In this document: one piece after another, positions 52,386 through 61,134 of the stretch | How positions within the stretch are numbered: position 1 is the stretch's first letter | Layout of the letters: every line of letters begins with the position of its first letter | DNA from: CALJFL01 sp039964455 | GTDB lineage: Bacteria > Pseudomonadota > Gammaproteobacteria > Pseudomonadales > Halieaceae | Assembly: GCA_039964455.1 (NCBI GenBank) | Contig: JBDVXK010000012.1 | Location: forward strand, 682,001-746,000 | Length of the DNA stretch: 64,000 nt | Direction of reading: 5' to 3' | Position numbers and translations under genes: made by a program | The notes under the pieces: generated by a model | The model's database searches: none | The model's input: only the letters and a program-made list of their open reading frames with translations | Told to the model about the DNA's origin: nothing

Positions 52386-52865
52386 CTAGAGGCCCTGTTT
52401 CACTCGCTGCAGTAAGCCCATCAGCTGCTCTACTTCATCCGATTCAAGCTGGCCCAGCATGCTGATCACCCACTGCTCGTGTTGCTCGGCCATTTTACGA
52501 AACAGCTTACGCCCTTTGGGGGTCAGCTTCACAATAAAGGTTCTGCGGTTGTCGGGTACCGCGTTGCGATCAATCAAGCCCTCTTTGACCAGCTGCGAGG
52601 CGATCCCGGAGACGTTACCGCCGGACACCATCATTCGCTGCGACAATTGCCCCATAGTGAGGCCGTCAGGCGCCCTTTCCAGCTGAGCCAGTAAATCGAA
52701 CCTGGGCAAAGTCGTGTCAAAGGATTCCCGTAATGCGGTGCGCAGCGCCGTTTCTATCATGCTGGAGCAGGTCAGCAGGCGCAGCCACAGCTTCACAGAG
52801 TGGTGATCGTCCTCCTGCAGGCGGGTTTCATGATCCAGCGCAAGACTTTTGACAGGCTCAACCAT
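52386..52865 (-). CDS. MarR family transcriptional regulator
   Basis: A 159-residue winged-helix protein with the recognition helix in MMVSGGNVSGIASQLVKEG and the wing signature DNRRTFIVKLTPKGRKL. The open frame is 17 codons longer, but the start at 52865 has GAAGGTG just upstream and leaves operator O2 outside the gene. It lies between the Old Yellow Enzyme gene and the divergent flavin monooxygenase operon. Three operator-like sequences flank these genes, so it probably represses both sides and itself until a ligand, possibly an aryl-CoA ester, is present. Confidence 0.88.
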   Translation of the reverse strand: MVEPVKSLALDHETRLQEDDHHSVKLWLRLLTCSSMIETALRTALRESFDTTLPRFDLLAQLERAPDGLTMGQLSQRMMVSGGNVSGIASQLVKEGLIDRNAVPDNRRTFIVKLTPKGRKLFRKMAEQHEQWVISMLGQLESDEVEQLMGLLQRVKQGL

Positions 52866-52882
52866 ATTCACCTTCAATCGAT

Positions 52883-52898
52883 ATTTTATATTTAAAAT
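52883..52898. promoter_or_regulatory. MarR-type operator O2 upstream of marR
   Basis: ATTTTATATTTAAAAT, close to O1 (20 of 22 bases equal with flanks), lies 18 bases before the marR start. It suggests autorepression. Confidence 0.6.
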
Positions 52899-52922
52899 GT
52901 TTACGCTATACTGCACAAACTT

Positions 52923-52934
52923 TTTAAGTCTAAA
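52923..52934. promoter_or_regulatory. MarR-type operator O3 upstream of flavin monooxygenase operon
   Basis: TTTAAGTCTAAA is the exact reverse complement of the inner 12 bases of O1. It lies 58 bases before the monooxygenase start, where it would cover the promoter. Confidence 0.55.
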
Positions 52935-52991
52935 CTATTGTCACGGGTATAGCGATTTCGGTCAGCTCACCCCTAAACGTTGGAGACGAGA

Positions 52992-55319
52992 ATGAAAATA
53001 GTCTGTCTGGGCGGCGGCCCCTCTGGCCTGTATCTTGCCATTTCCATGAAACTCCGGGATGCCTCCCACGATATCACCGTCTACGAGCGCAACAAGCCAG
53101 ACGACACCTTCGGCTGGGGCGTGGTGTTTTCCGACCAGACGGTAGAGAACCTGATCGCCAATGATCCTGTCAGCGGCGAGCGAATAGCGGCCGAGTTTAT
53201 CCACTGGGACATGATTGACTGCTTCGTTAATGGCGAGCTGGAGCGCTCTGACGGTCACGGGTTTATTGGGCTGGGCCGCAAGCGCATGCTGCAACTGCTA
53301 CACGAACGCTGCCTGGAACTGGGCGTCAAACTGGAGTTTGAAAGCGAGTTCGACGTCGCCGACATCGACACGCGTTTTGCCGATGCCGATGTTGTGGTGG
53401 CGGCAGATGGCCTGAACTCGAAAGTCCGCAACTCCGATCTGGATACCTTCGACTGCAGCATAGACCTGCGCTGCAACAAGTTCGTCTGGCTGGGCACCAA
53501 ACAGACCTTCCACGATGCCTTTACCTTCATTTTCGAGGAAACCGAGCACGGCTGGATCTGGGCACACTGCTACCAGTTCGACCAGGACACCTCCACGTTC
53601 ATCGTCGAGTGCAACCCGGACGTTTACGATGCCATCGGTTTTGACACGATGAGCCACGAGGAAAGCGCTGAGACCTGCCGCAAAATCTTCGAGAAATACC
53701 TTGATGGCCACGAGCTGATGACTAACTCAGCGCACATCCGTGGCTCTGCCTGGATCAGCTTCCCGCACGTGTTGTGCCGCAACTGGGTGAAGAACGATCG
53801 CGTGGTGTTGATCGGCGACGCTGCCCACACAGCGCACTTCTCCATAGGCTCCGGCACCAAGCTGGGACTTGAGGATTCGATCGCCCTGGCCGAACACCTG
53901 ACGCGCGATGCGGATATACCCACCGCCCTGCATGCCTACCAGAAGGAGCGCGAGGTTGACGCACTGCGGCTGCAAAGCGCCGCCCGCAACGCGATGATCT
54001 GGTTCGAGGATGTGCCCCGCTATGCCAGCGCCTTCGACCTCAAGCAATTCAACTATTCCATGCTGACTCGCAGCCAACGCGTCAGCCACGAGAATCTTCG
54101 CCTGCGCGACCCACAATGGCTTGAAGGCATGGAGAAACACCTGGCCAGGAAAGCCCTGGGCGACAGCTTCGACGAGGCCGTACCGCCCATGTTCCTGCCC
54201 TACCAACTGCGCGATATGGCCTTGATTAACCGGGTGGTGGTATCACCCATGTCAATGTACAGCGCTCAGGATGGCATGCCGGATGACTGGCATCTTGTGC
54301 ACTACGGAGAACTCGCCAAAGGCGGAGCCGGGCTTGTCTACACCGAGATGACCGATATTTCCCCCGAGGCCCGCATCACGCCGGGATGCACCGGCATCTG
54401 GAATGATGAGCAGGAAGCGGCTTGGCGACGCATCAACGAATTTGTACACACCCATACCCAGGCCAAATTGGCACTGCAGTTGGGCCACGCCGGCCCCAAA
54501 GGTGCCACCAAGGAGCCGTGGAACTGGGACCCAACCATTCTGGACGAGCCGCTGCCCGCCGGTGAAGATTGGCCGCTGGTATCGGCCAGCGCTATCCCCT
54601 TTGATGCCCACATGCAGGTTCCGGCAGAAATCACACGGGAACAAATGGACCAGGTGTGCGAACAATTTGTCGAAGCAACACAGCGCGCTGATCGCGCCGG
54701 CTTCGACCTGGTGGAGTTACATGCAGCCCACGGTTATCTGATCTCGGCATTTATCACCCCGCTGCTTAACCAGCGCAGCGACGAGTACGGCGGCAGCCTG
54801 GAGAACAGGCTGCGCTACCCACTGGAAGTGTTCACCGCAATGCGTGCCGTGTGGCCAGACAGCAAGCCAATGTCAGTGCGCATATCTGCCCACGACTGGA
54901 TGGAAGAAGCCGGAAACACCCAGGAAGATGCGCTGGCGATTGCTCAGGCGTTCATCGCCGCCGGCGCCGATATCATTGATGTGTCCAGCGGCCAGACCTC
55001 GCACCAGGCCAAACCACAGCCCGGACGGATGTTCCAGACGCCGCTGTCTGACCGCATACGCAACGAAGGCGGTATCGCCACCATGGCGGTTGGCAATATC
55101 TATGAAGTAGACCACGTGAACAGCATTGTTGCCGCCGGCCGCGCCGATCTGGTTTGCCTGGCAAGGCCTCACCTGGCTGATCCCAACTGGACCCTGCGTG
55201 CGGCGGCCGAGATGGGTTATACCGGTGTTGGCGTGGCAGAACAAAAACAATACTTCATGGGCTACAGACAACTGCACACCAACCTGCAACGCGCTGCCGA
55301 GATGGCTAAAACGCAATGA
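52992..55319 (+). CDS. Fused flavin monooxygenase / Old Yellow Enzyme reductase (2-aminobenzoyl-CoA or salicyloyl-CoA type)
   Basis: A 775-residue two-domain flavoprotein. Residues 1-390 form a p-hydroxybenzoate-hydroxylase-like FAD monooxygenase (VCLGGGPSGLYLAISMKL; GDAAHTAHFSIGSG). From about 400 an Old Yellow Enzyme domain follows (VVSPMSMYSAQDGMPDDWH; LHAAHGYLISAFITPLLNQR). This fusion is known from 2-aminobenzoyl-CoA monooxygenase/reductase, which hydroxylates and then reduces the ring, and from salicylyl-CoA 5-hydroxylase. Start at 52992 has TTGGAGA upstream. First gene of an eight-kilobase plus-strand operon with beta-oxidation-like enzymes, which favours the hydroxylate-and-reduce route. 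No aryl-CoA ligase is in the window. Confidence 0.82.
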   Translation: MKIVCLGGGPSGLYLAISMKLRDASHDITVYERNKPDDTFGWGVVFSDQTVENLIANDPVSGERIAAEFIHWDMIDCFVNGELERSDGHGFIGLGRKRMLQLLHERCLELGVKLEFESEFDVADIDTRFADADVVVAADGLNSKVRNSDLDTFDCSIDLRCNKFVWLGTKQTFHDAFTFIFEETEHGWIWAHCYQFDQDTSTFIVECNPDVYDAIGFDTMSHEESAETCRKIFEKYLDGHELMTNSAHIRGSAWISFPHVLCRNWVKNDRVVLIGDAAHTAHFSIGSGTKLGLEDSIALAEHLTRDADIPTALHAYQKEREVDALRLQSAARNAMIWFEDVPRYASAFDLKQFNYSMLTRSQRVSHENLRLRDPQWLEGMEKHLARKALGDSFDEAVPPMFLPYQLRDMALINRVVVSPMSMYSAQDGMPDDWHLVHYGELAKGGAGLVYTEMTDISPEARITPGCTGIWNDEQEAAWRRINEFVHTHTQAKLALQLGHAGPKGATKEPWNWDPTILDEPLPAGEDWPLVSASAIPFDAHMQVPAEITREQMDQVCEQFVEATQRADRAGFDLVELHAAHGYLISAFITPLLNQRSDEYGGSLENRLRYPLEVFTAMRAVWPDSKPMSVRISAHDWMEEAGNTQEDALAIAQAFIAAGADIIDVSSGQTSHQAKPQPGRMFQTPLSDRIRNEGGIATMAVGNIYEVDHVNSIVAAGRADLVCLARPHLADPNWTLRAAAEMGYTGVGVAEQKQYFMGYRQLHTNLQRAAEMAKTQ

Positions 55320-56071
55320 AACATGCGCTGGTCACCGGAGCCGGTAGTGGCATAGGTGCGGTTATCGCAATCAGCCTGGCTGATGCCGGTTATCGCGTGA
55401 GTCTGCTGGGCAGACGACTGGAGCCACTGGCCCAGACCGCCGGCCTCGCCCCTGAGTCCAGTTGCCAGGCTATCAGCTGTGATGTTGGCCTTGCCGATGA
55501 CGTGGCACGAGCATTCGCTGACGCCAGCGATGGCTTCGGTGATATCGACGTGCTGATCAACTGCGCCGGCGTCGCGCCCACGGCTCCCTTCCACAAACTC
55601 GACAGTGCGCAGTGGCAGGCCGTACTCAATACCAATCTCAATGGTGTATTCAATTGCACCTCGCAGGTAATCCATGGCATGCGGGAGCGCCGCGCTGGTC
55701 GAATCATCAACATCGCCAGCACTGCCTCTCTGAAAGGCTACGCCTATGTCAGCGCCTACTGCGCTGCCAAGCATGGGGTATTGGGATTAACCCGGGCACT
55801 GGCACTGGAAACTGCCGAGCTTGGAATTACAGTCAATGCCATTTGCCCGGGCTATACTGACACAGAGATTATTCGTCAGTCTGTGCAACAGATTGTCGAG
55901 AAAACCGGGCGCAGTGAGGAACAGGCACTGGCCCAATTCACCAACACCAACCCGCAGGGACGGCTGATTCAGCCCGACGAGATTGCCGGTACCGCCCTTT
56001 GGCTGTGCTCAGAGGCAGCCCGGTCGGTAACCGGACAGGCTATTTCCGTAAGCGGTGGAGAAACGATGTAA
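55316..56071 (+). CDS. Short-chain dehydrogenase, alicyclic hydroxyacyl-CoA dehydrogenase candidate
   Basis: A 251-residue SDR with VTGAGSGIGAV, NCAGVAP, the serine in NIASTASLKG and YCAAK in SAYCAAKHGVLG. It begins by ATGA overlap with the monooxygenase-reductase gene and its stop overlaps the hydratase start by 1 base. Probably oxidises a 3-hydroxyacyl-CoA formed from the reduced ring. The end ISVSGGETM is family-typical. Confidence 0.83.
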   Translation: MKHALVTGAGSGIGAVIAISLADAGYRVSLLGRRLEPLAQTAGLAPESSCQAISCDVGLADDVARAFADASDGFGDIDVLINCAGVAPTAPFHKLDSAQWQAVLNTNLNGVFNCTSQVIHGMRERRAGRIINIASTASLKGYAYVSAYCAAKHGVLGLTRALALETAELGITVNAICPGYTDTEIIRQSVQQIVEKTGRSEEQALAQFTNTNPQGRLIQPDEIAGTALWLCSEAARSVTGQAISVSGGETM

Positions 56072-56883
56072 TGCAAAGCACCTCAATGAGCGACTACCAG
56101 GCTGAACACTTCCTGTGGGAAGCCGAAGGCGGCGTCGCCACAATTACGCTGAACCGGCCGGAGCGCAAGAATCCTCTCACCTTCGATTCCTATGCCGAGC
56201 TGCGTGACCTGTTTCGCGCACTGGTCTATGCCGACGACATACACGCCGTAGTGGTGCGCGGTGCCGGTGGCAACTTCTGCTCAGGCGGCGATGTTCACGA
56301 AATCATCGGCCCCCTGACCAAGATGAATATGAAAGAGCTGATGGGCTTTACCCGCATGACCGGTGACCTCGTAAAGGCTATGCGCGCATGCCCCCAACCC
56401 GTTCTCAGTGCTGTGCAGGGTATCTGCGCGGGCGCCGGCGCCATCATCGCCATGAGCAGCGACCTGCGCTATGCCAGCGCTGATGCGAAAGTCGCCTTTC
56501 TGTTCAACCGTGTAGGCCTGGCTGGATGCGACATGGGCGCCTGCGCCATATTGCCGAGGATTATCGGCCAGGGCCGGGCCAGTGAACTGCTGTACTCCGG
56601 GCGTTCATTGAAAGCGGAAGAAGGAGAGCGTTGGGGCTTTTTCAATAGCGTCAGCGAAGACCCTTACGCTGCAGCCCTGGCGATGGCCCAACGCATCACC
56701 AGCGGCCCGACCTTCGCCAACGGCATCACCAAAACACAGCTGCAGCATGAATGGAATATGTCGGTAGACCAGGCTATTGAGGCGGAAGCACAAGCACAGG
56801 CAATCTGTATGAAAACCGAGGACTTTGTCCGCGCCTACAATGCCTTCGTGTCCAAGGAATCGCCGGTTTTCCAGGGAGACTGA
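56071..56883 (+). CDS. Enoyl-CoA hydratase/isomerase family protein
   Basis: A 270-residue crotonase. The oxyanion-hole segments are GGNFCSGGDVHEI and GAGAIIAMSSDLRY; the usual acid/base glutamate position reads NRVGLAGCDMGACAI, so an aspartate or another residue takes the place of the glutamate seen in true hydratases. It may therefore be an isomerase or ring-opening hydrolase. Start at 56071 overlaps the SDR stop (TAATG); the ATG at 56086 is possible. The acyl-CoA dehydrogenase follows after 2 bases. Confidence 0.82.
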   Translation: MQSTSMSDYQAEHFLWEAEGGVATITLNRPERKNPLTFDSYAELRDLFRALVYADDIHAVVVRGAGGNFCSGGDVHEIIGPLTKMNMKELMGFTRMTGDLVKAMRACPQPVLSAVQGICAGAGAIIAMSSDLRYASADAKVAFLFNRVGLAGCDMGACAILPRIIGQGRASELLYSGRSLKAEEGERWGFFNSVSEDPYAAALAMAQRITSGPTFANGITKTQLQHEWNMSVDQAIEAEAQAQAICMKTEDFVRAYNAFVSKESPVFQGD

Positions 56884-56885
56884 AC

Positions 56886-58055
56886 ATGGCTGATAACAGT
56901 TTTCTACAATGGCCATTTCTGGAAGACAGCCACCGAACACTGGCCGCGGAATTGGACCGGTGGGCCGGAGACAAGCTCCCGGGGCTGGTAGCCAATGAGC
57001 ACGAAGACCTGGATGGTACCTGCGTAGGCATCGTTCGTGCACTGGGTGAAGCCGGCTTTACCGGCTACGCGGTGCCGGCCAGTGCCGGTGGTATCACTGA
57101 AAAACTCGATGTGCGCAGCCTTTGCGTAATTCGGGAGACCCTGGGACGGCATCATGCACTGGCCGACTTCGCCTTTGCCATGCAGGGTCTGGGTAGCGGA
57201 CCGGTGTCACTGTTTGGCACGGCCCAACAACAAGACAATTATCTGCGAGACGTGGCAACCGGTGACAAGCTATCCGCGTTTGCGCTGTCCGAGCCAGAAG
57301 CCGGCTCTGATGTCGCCGCAATGGCAATGACCGCTGTAGAGGATGGGGACCACTACGTGCTCAACGGCCAGAAAACCTGGATATCAAATGCCGGCATCGC
57401 CACGTTCTACACGGTATTCGCCCGCACCGGCGAGGCACCTGGCGCCAAGGGCATAAGCTGTTTCATCGTCGACGCCGACACCCCGGGGTTCGAGGTCACA
57501 GAGCGCATAGACCTGGTTGCGCCGCACCCGCTGGGTACGCTGACGCTGACCGACTGCAGGGTTCCCAAGGCCAACCTGGTGGGCGAAGCTGGCCGTGGCT
57601 TTGGCATCGCCATGGCCACGCTGGATGTATTCCGTTCCACCGTGGCAGCCGCTGCACTGGGTATGGCCAGACGCGCCATGAACGAAACGCTGGCGCACGT
57701 CGCCACTCGTGAGATCTTTGGCGGCACCCTCGCCGACCTGCAACTGGTACAGGGCAAGCTCTCAGATATGGCAGTAGCCGTCGATACCAGCGCACTGCTG
57801 GTGTACCGCTCGGCCTGGACCAAGGACTGTGTCGCCGACCGCGTAACGCGAGAAGCGGCCATGGCCAAGCTGCATGCCACCGAAGCCGCCCAGCAGGTGA
57901 TTGATGCCGCGGTGCAGTTGCACGGTGGCCAAGGGGTCACTCGCGGCAACATCGTCGAGTCGCTGTATCGCGATATACGCGCCCTGCGGATCTATGAGGG
58001 CGCATCAGAGGTACAGCAAACCATCATCGCCAAGCAATCGTTGGCAGCCCTGTAA
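56886..58055 (+). CDS. Acyl-CoA dehydrogenase
   Basis: A 389-residue FAD enzyme. The FAD-binding ALSEPEAGSDVAAMAM and GQKTWISNAGIA segments and the C-terminal LHGGQGVTRGNIVESLYRD are present, with the catalytic glutamate expected in RIYEGASEVQQ. Length and motifs are those of short- or medium-chain and cyclic acyl-CoA dehydrogenases. It would introduce a double bond next to the CoA thioester in the alicyclic intermediate. Overlaps the PQQ dehydrogenase start by 1 base. Confidence 0.9.
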   Translation: MADNSFLQWPFLEDSHRTLAAELDRWAGDKLPGLVANEHEDLDGTCVGIVRALGEAGFTGYAVPASAGGITEKLDVRSLCVIRETLGRHHALADFAFAMQGLGSGPVSLFGTAQQQDNYLRDVATGDKLSAFALSEPEAGSDVAAMAMTAVEDGDHYVLNGQKTWISNAGIATFYTVFARTGEAPGAKGISCFIVDADTPGFEVTERIDLVAPHPLGTLTLTDCRVPKANLVGEAGRGFGIAMATLDVFRSTVAAAALGMARRAMNETLAHVATREIFGGTLADLQLVQGKLSDMAVAVDTSALLVYRSAWTKDCVADRVTREAAMAKLHATEAAQQVIDAAVQLHGGQGVTRGNIVESLYRDIRALRIYEGASEVQQTIIAKQSLAAL

Positions 58056-60067
58056 TGGCAAGCCGCCGTGTCCTGATGTTACCGCTGCTTATGTTGCTGG
58101 CGGGCAATGCAGGCGCGGCTGACCCGAACAATCAGAACTGGGCGCAGCACGGCGAAAACCCGGCTGAACAGCGCTACTCAACACTGACACAGGTAAACAC
58201 CGATACGGTGGAAAGGTTGGGGCTGGCCTGGGAGCAATCTGCCGGGTCCAAACGCGGACTGGAAGCCACGCCCATCGTTGTCGATGGTGTGATGTATACC
58301 ACCGGCACCTGGTCCAGGGTAATGGCGCTGGATGCGGTCACCGGCAAGGTGCTTTGGCAGTACGATCCAAAAGTGCCGCGAGCCTGGGCCAAGCGCTTGT
58401 GCTGCGACGTGGTCAACCGCGGTGTTGCCGTGCAGGATGGCAAGGTATTTCTGGGCACACTGGACGGCAGGCTGCTGGCGCTCGCTGCAGGGTCGGGCGA
58501 GGTGCTGTGGGAAATCGACACACTGGTCGATCGCGACGCCTGGTACTCCATCACCGGGGCACCCAGAATCATCAAAGACATGGTAGTGATAGGTAATGGC
58601 GGTGCCGAATACGGCGTGCGCGGTTACATTACCGCCTATGACATGGCCTCTGGCAAACAGCGCTGGCGCTTCTTCACCGTGCCGGGTTCACCGCAGGGAC
58701 CCTTCGAAAACCCGGAACTGGCCGAGGCGGTAAAAACCTGGGACAAAGACCGTGAGTGGACAGGTGGTGGCGGCACGGCCTGGGATTCAATGGCTTACGA
58801 CCCGGAACTGAATCTGCTCTATGTGGGAACCGGTAATGGCTCCCCATGGCCGCGCCACCTGCGCAGCCCCGGTGGCGGCGACAACCTGTTTCTGGCGTCC
58901 ATCCTGGCACTGAACCCGGATACCGGGCGCCTGGCCTGGTATTACCAGACCACCCCCGGTGACAACTGGGACTTTACCGCCACCCAGCACATGATCCTCG
59001 CGGACCTGCCCATCGATGGCCAACCACGCAAGGTGCTCATGCAGGCACCCAAGAACGGCTTTTTCTATGTGCTAGATCGGGAAACCGGCGAGCTGATCTC
59101 CGCGGAAAAATTTGTCTTTACCAACTGGGCCAGCCACGTCGACCTGAAAACCGGCAGACCTGTAGAAACCGGGCTGGGCACCTACAAGGACGAGGACAAG
59201 TATGTTTTCCCCGCGGCCTCCGGCGGTCACAACTGGCACCCCATGGCGTTCAGCCCGGAGACTGGGCTGGTTTATTTCTCTGGTCGTGAGGCCGGCTGGG
59301 TGCACAGCAAGCACGACGACAAATGGTTCACCTACGGGGCCGACAACCTGCCTGAACTGATCGGCGAACAGCAGGTACCGGAAAACACCGGCTTCCTGAA
59401 AGCCTGGGATCCGGTGACGCAAACGCTGGCCTGGCAGCAGGAACTGCCCAACACCTGGAATGGCGGCGTGTTGGCAACGGCAGGCAACCTCGTTCTGCAC
59501 GGCACTGCCACCGGTGACTTTTACGCGCTGGATGGTAAATCTGGCAAGGTGCTCAAGCGCATTGAAGTGGGCACAGGCATGATTGCACCGCCGATAAGCT
59601 ATGCGGTTAACGGCACCCAGTACATTGCGCTGATGGCCGGCTGGGGTGGCCCCGCATTCAATACTTTGGAGGGCGACGAAGCCCTGTTACGTCACGACAA
59701 CGCCGGGCGCATATTAGCCTTCAAGCTCGATGGAGCCGCGGTGCCACTGCCACCGGAAGTACCACCACGCGGCCCACTCCCGGCACAACCGGACGTCACC
59801 GCCGATGCAGCAACACTGGAGGAAGGCCGGGTGCTTTACGTACGATTCTGCGGCAGCTGCCACGGTGTCTACGGCAGTGAGCCGATGCTGCCGGACTTGC
59901 GTCGCATGACGCCGGCTACCCACGCCAACTTCAATCGCATCGTGCGCGAGGGCCTGTATGAAAACGCCGGCATGGCCAGTTTTGCCGATGAACTCAGCGA
60001 ATCGCAGGTCGAGTCTATTCGGGCTTACATCGTAAGCCTGGCCAACAGCGCCCGCGCGGGCGACTGA
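58055..60067 (+). CDS. PQQ-dependent quinohaemoprotein dehydrogenase
   Basis: A 670-residue periplasmic enzyme with signal peptide (residues 1-22, NAGAADP), an eight-bladed PQQ propeller and a C-terminal cytochrome c domain (FCGSCHGVYGSEPMLPDLRR, about residue 600; likely axial methionine in NAGMASFADE). The adjacent-cysteine disulfide of this family is seen in KRLCCDVVN and the catalytic aspartate in PGDNWDFTATQ. The combination is a type II alcohol dehydrogenase. Its place inside an intracellular CoA-ester operon is odd, since it acts outside the cytoplasm; it may oxidise an alcohol precursor. No PQQ biosynthesis gene is in the window. Confidence 0.88.
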   Translation: MASRRVLMLPLLMLLAGNAGAADPNNQNWAQHGENPAEQRYSTLTQVNTDTVERLGLAWEQSAGSKRGLEATPIVVDGVMYTTGTWSRVMALDAVTGKVLWQYDPKVPRAWAKRLCCDVVNRGVAVQDGKVFLGTLDGRLLALAAGSGEVLWEIDTLVDRDAWYSITGAPRIIKDMVVIGNGGAEYGVRGYITAYDMASGKQRWRFFTVPGSPQGPFENPELAEAVKTWDKDREWTGGGGTAWDSMAYDPELNLLYVGTGNGSPWPRHLRSPGGGDNLFLASILALNPDTGRLAWYYQTTPGDNWDFTATQHMILADLPIDGQPRKVLMQAPKNGFFYVLDRETGELISAEKFVFTNWASHVDLKTGRPVETGLGTYKDEDKYVFPAASGGHNWHPMAFSPETGLVYFSGREAGWVHSKHDDKWFTYGADNLPELIGEQQVPENTGFLKAWDPVTQTLAWQQELPNTWNGGVLATAGNLVLHGTATGDFYALDGKSGKVLKRIEVGTGMIAPPISYAVNGTQYIALMAGWGGPAFNTLEGDEALLRHDNAGRILAFKLDGAAVPLPPEVPPRGPLPAQPDVTADAATLEEGRVLYVRFCGSCHGVYGSEPMLPDLRRMTPATHANFNRIVREGLYENAGMASFADELSESQVESIRAYIVSLANSARAGD

Positions 60068-60142
60068 CAGCCGCACCTGACGGGCTTGCGCAAGGCGCTG
60101 GCAACCGCCATCATCCCGTCTTCATTTCACAGGGATAACTGT

Positions 60143-60610
60143 ATGACCCGTTACTGGCAGGATCTGGAGGTCGGCGACACATTCACTACCTCCGACGCTC
60201 TGACGCTGACTCGTGAGGATATTCTGGCGTTCGCTGCAGAATTTGATCCGCAGCCCTACCACCTCGACAAAGAGGCCGCCGAAGCTTCCATTTTCGGTGG
60301 CCTGTGTGCCAGCGGCTGGCAGGTGTCAGCAATGATGATGCGATTGCTCACCGATACCTTTCACGATCAGGCCATCGCCTTACTGGGCGTGGCGTCGGTG
60401 CAACAGATGCGCTGGAAGATTCCGGTATTCGCTGGCGACAGCCTGACGGCCAACATCACGGTGATAGATCGCAAGGAATCATCCGGGCAGGATGGCGTAG
60501 GCACGGTAGATGTCGAAATTCAGGTGAGCAACCAGAAAGACCAGGCTGTCATACAGCTGCAAAACCGGCTTCTTGTGCCCCACGCTGCGTTGGAGGCTGC
60601 CCATGCCTAG
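60143..60610 (+). CDS. MaoC-like hydratase, active-site dyad present
   Basis: A 155-residue hotdog protein of the MaoC family. The hydratase dyad is present in EFDPQPYHLD (aspartate and histidine five apart), followed by the GGLCASGWQ strand. Start set at 60143 with AGGGATA upstream; the frame is open 19 codons further. The next MaoC gene overlaps it by 8 bases. Probably adds water to a 2-enoyl-CoA of the pathway, perhaps as a heterodimer with its neighbour. Confidence 0.83.
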   Translation: MTRYWQDLEVGDTFTTSDALTLTREDILAFAAEFDPQPYHLDKEAAEASIFGGLCASGWQVSAMMMRLLTDTFHDQAIALLGVASVQQMRWKIPVFAGDSLTANITVIDRKESSGQDGVGTVDVEIQVSNQKDQAVIQLQNRLLVPHAALEAAHA

Positions 60611-61103
60611 CAGACCTTATATTCGCAGCCGCTGGTTCGAGGATATTCCAGTAGGTGAATTCCACGTGTTCGGTTCACACACCTTTAGTGAACTGGAGAT
60701 CATAGAGTTCGGCAAAAAATATGCGCCAGAGATCTACCACACCGACCCGGTAGCCGCGCTGGACACCTATTACCGCGGGCTGATCGCCTCCGGTTGGCAC
60801 CTGACTGCCGTCTGGATGCGGATGATGGTGGACTATATGGAGCACTTTGCCCGCGGCGTACAGGATGGACGCCGCAATGGCGCCGGCCTCGGGCTGCAGG
60901 ATCTGGAGTGGTTCCAGCCGGTGCGACCTGGCCACACGCTTACCTACACCTATGAAATCATAGAAAAGTCGGAGAAAGTGGTGCGCGACCGATGGGGAAT
61001 TATCAAAAGCCGCAACGAAGCGTTTAACCAGTACAACGAACCGGTGATGAGCTTCACTATCGATATTCTGGCTGAGAGAAACCCGGAGTTACTGGCAGGT
61101 TAA
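60603..61103 (+). CDS. MaoC-like protein lacking the catalytic aspartate
   Basis: A 166-residue hotdog protein in tandem with the previous one. At the dyad the sequence is KYAPEIYHTD: the histidine is kept but alanine replaces the aspartate five residues before it. It is followed by the normal GLIASGWHLTAVWMRM strand. Start at 60603 overlaps the previous stop by 8 bases. An inactive partner in a heteromeric hydratase is the simplest reading, as in proteins where two hotdog folds share one active site. Confidence 0.82.
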   Translation: MPSRPYIRSRWFEDIPVGEFHVFGSHTFSELEIIEFGKKYAPEIYHTDPVAALDTYYRGLIASGWHLTAVWMRMMVDYMEHFARGVQDGRRNGAGLGLQDLEWFQPVRPGHTLTYTYEIIEKSEKVVRDRWGIIKSRNEAFNQYNEPVMSFTIDILAERNPELLAG

Positions 61104-61134
61104 AGCGTTGCTGGCAGGTTATGCTGCCAGCGCT
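61103..61134. terminator. Inverted repeat between convergent operons, possible bidirectional terminator
   Basis: GCTGGCAG at 61110-61117 pairs with CTGCCAGC at 61124-61131 around six bases, extended by AAGC/GCTT across a small bulge. It covers the stop of the convergent oxidoreductase gene. The segment CTGGCAGGTTA is also directly repeated at 61092-61102 and 61111-61121. Confidence 0.5.
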
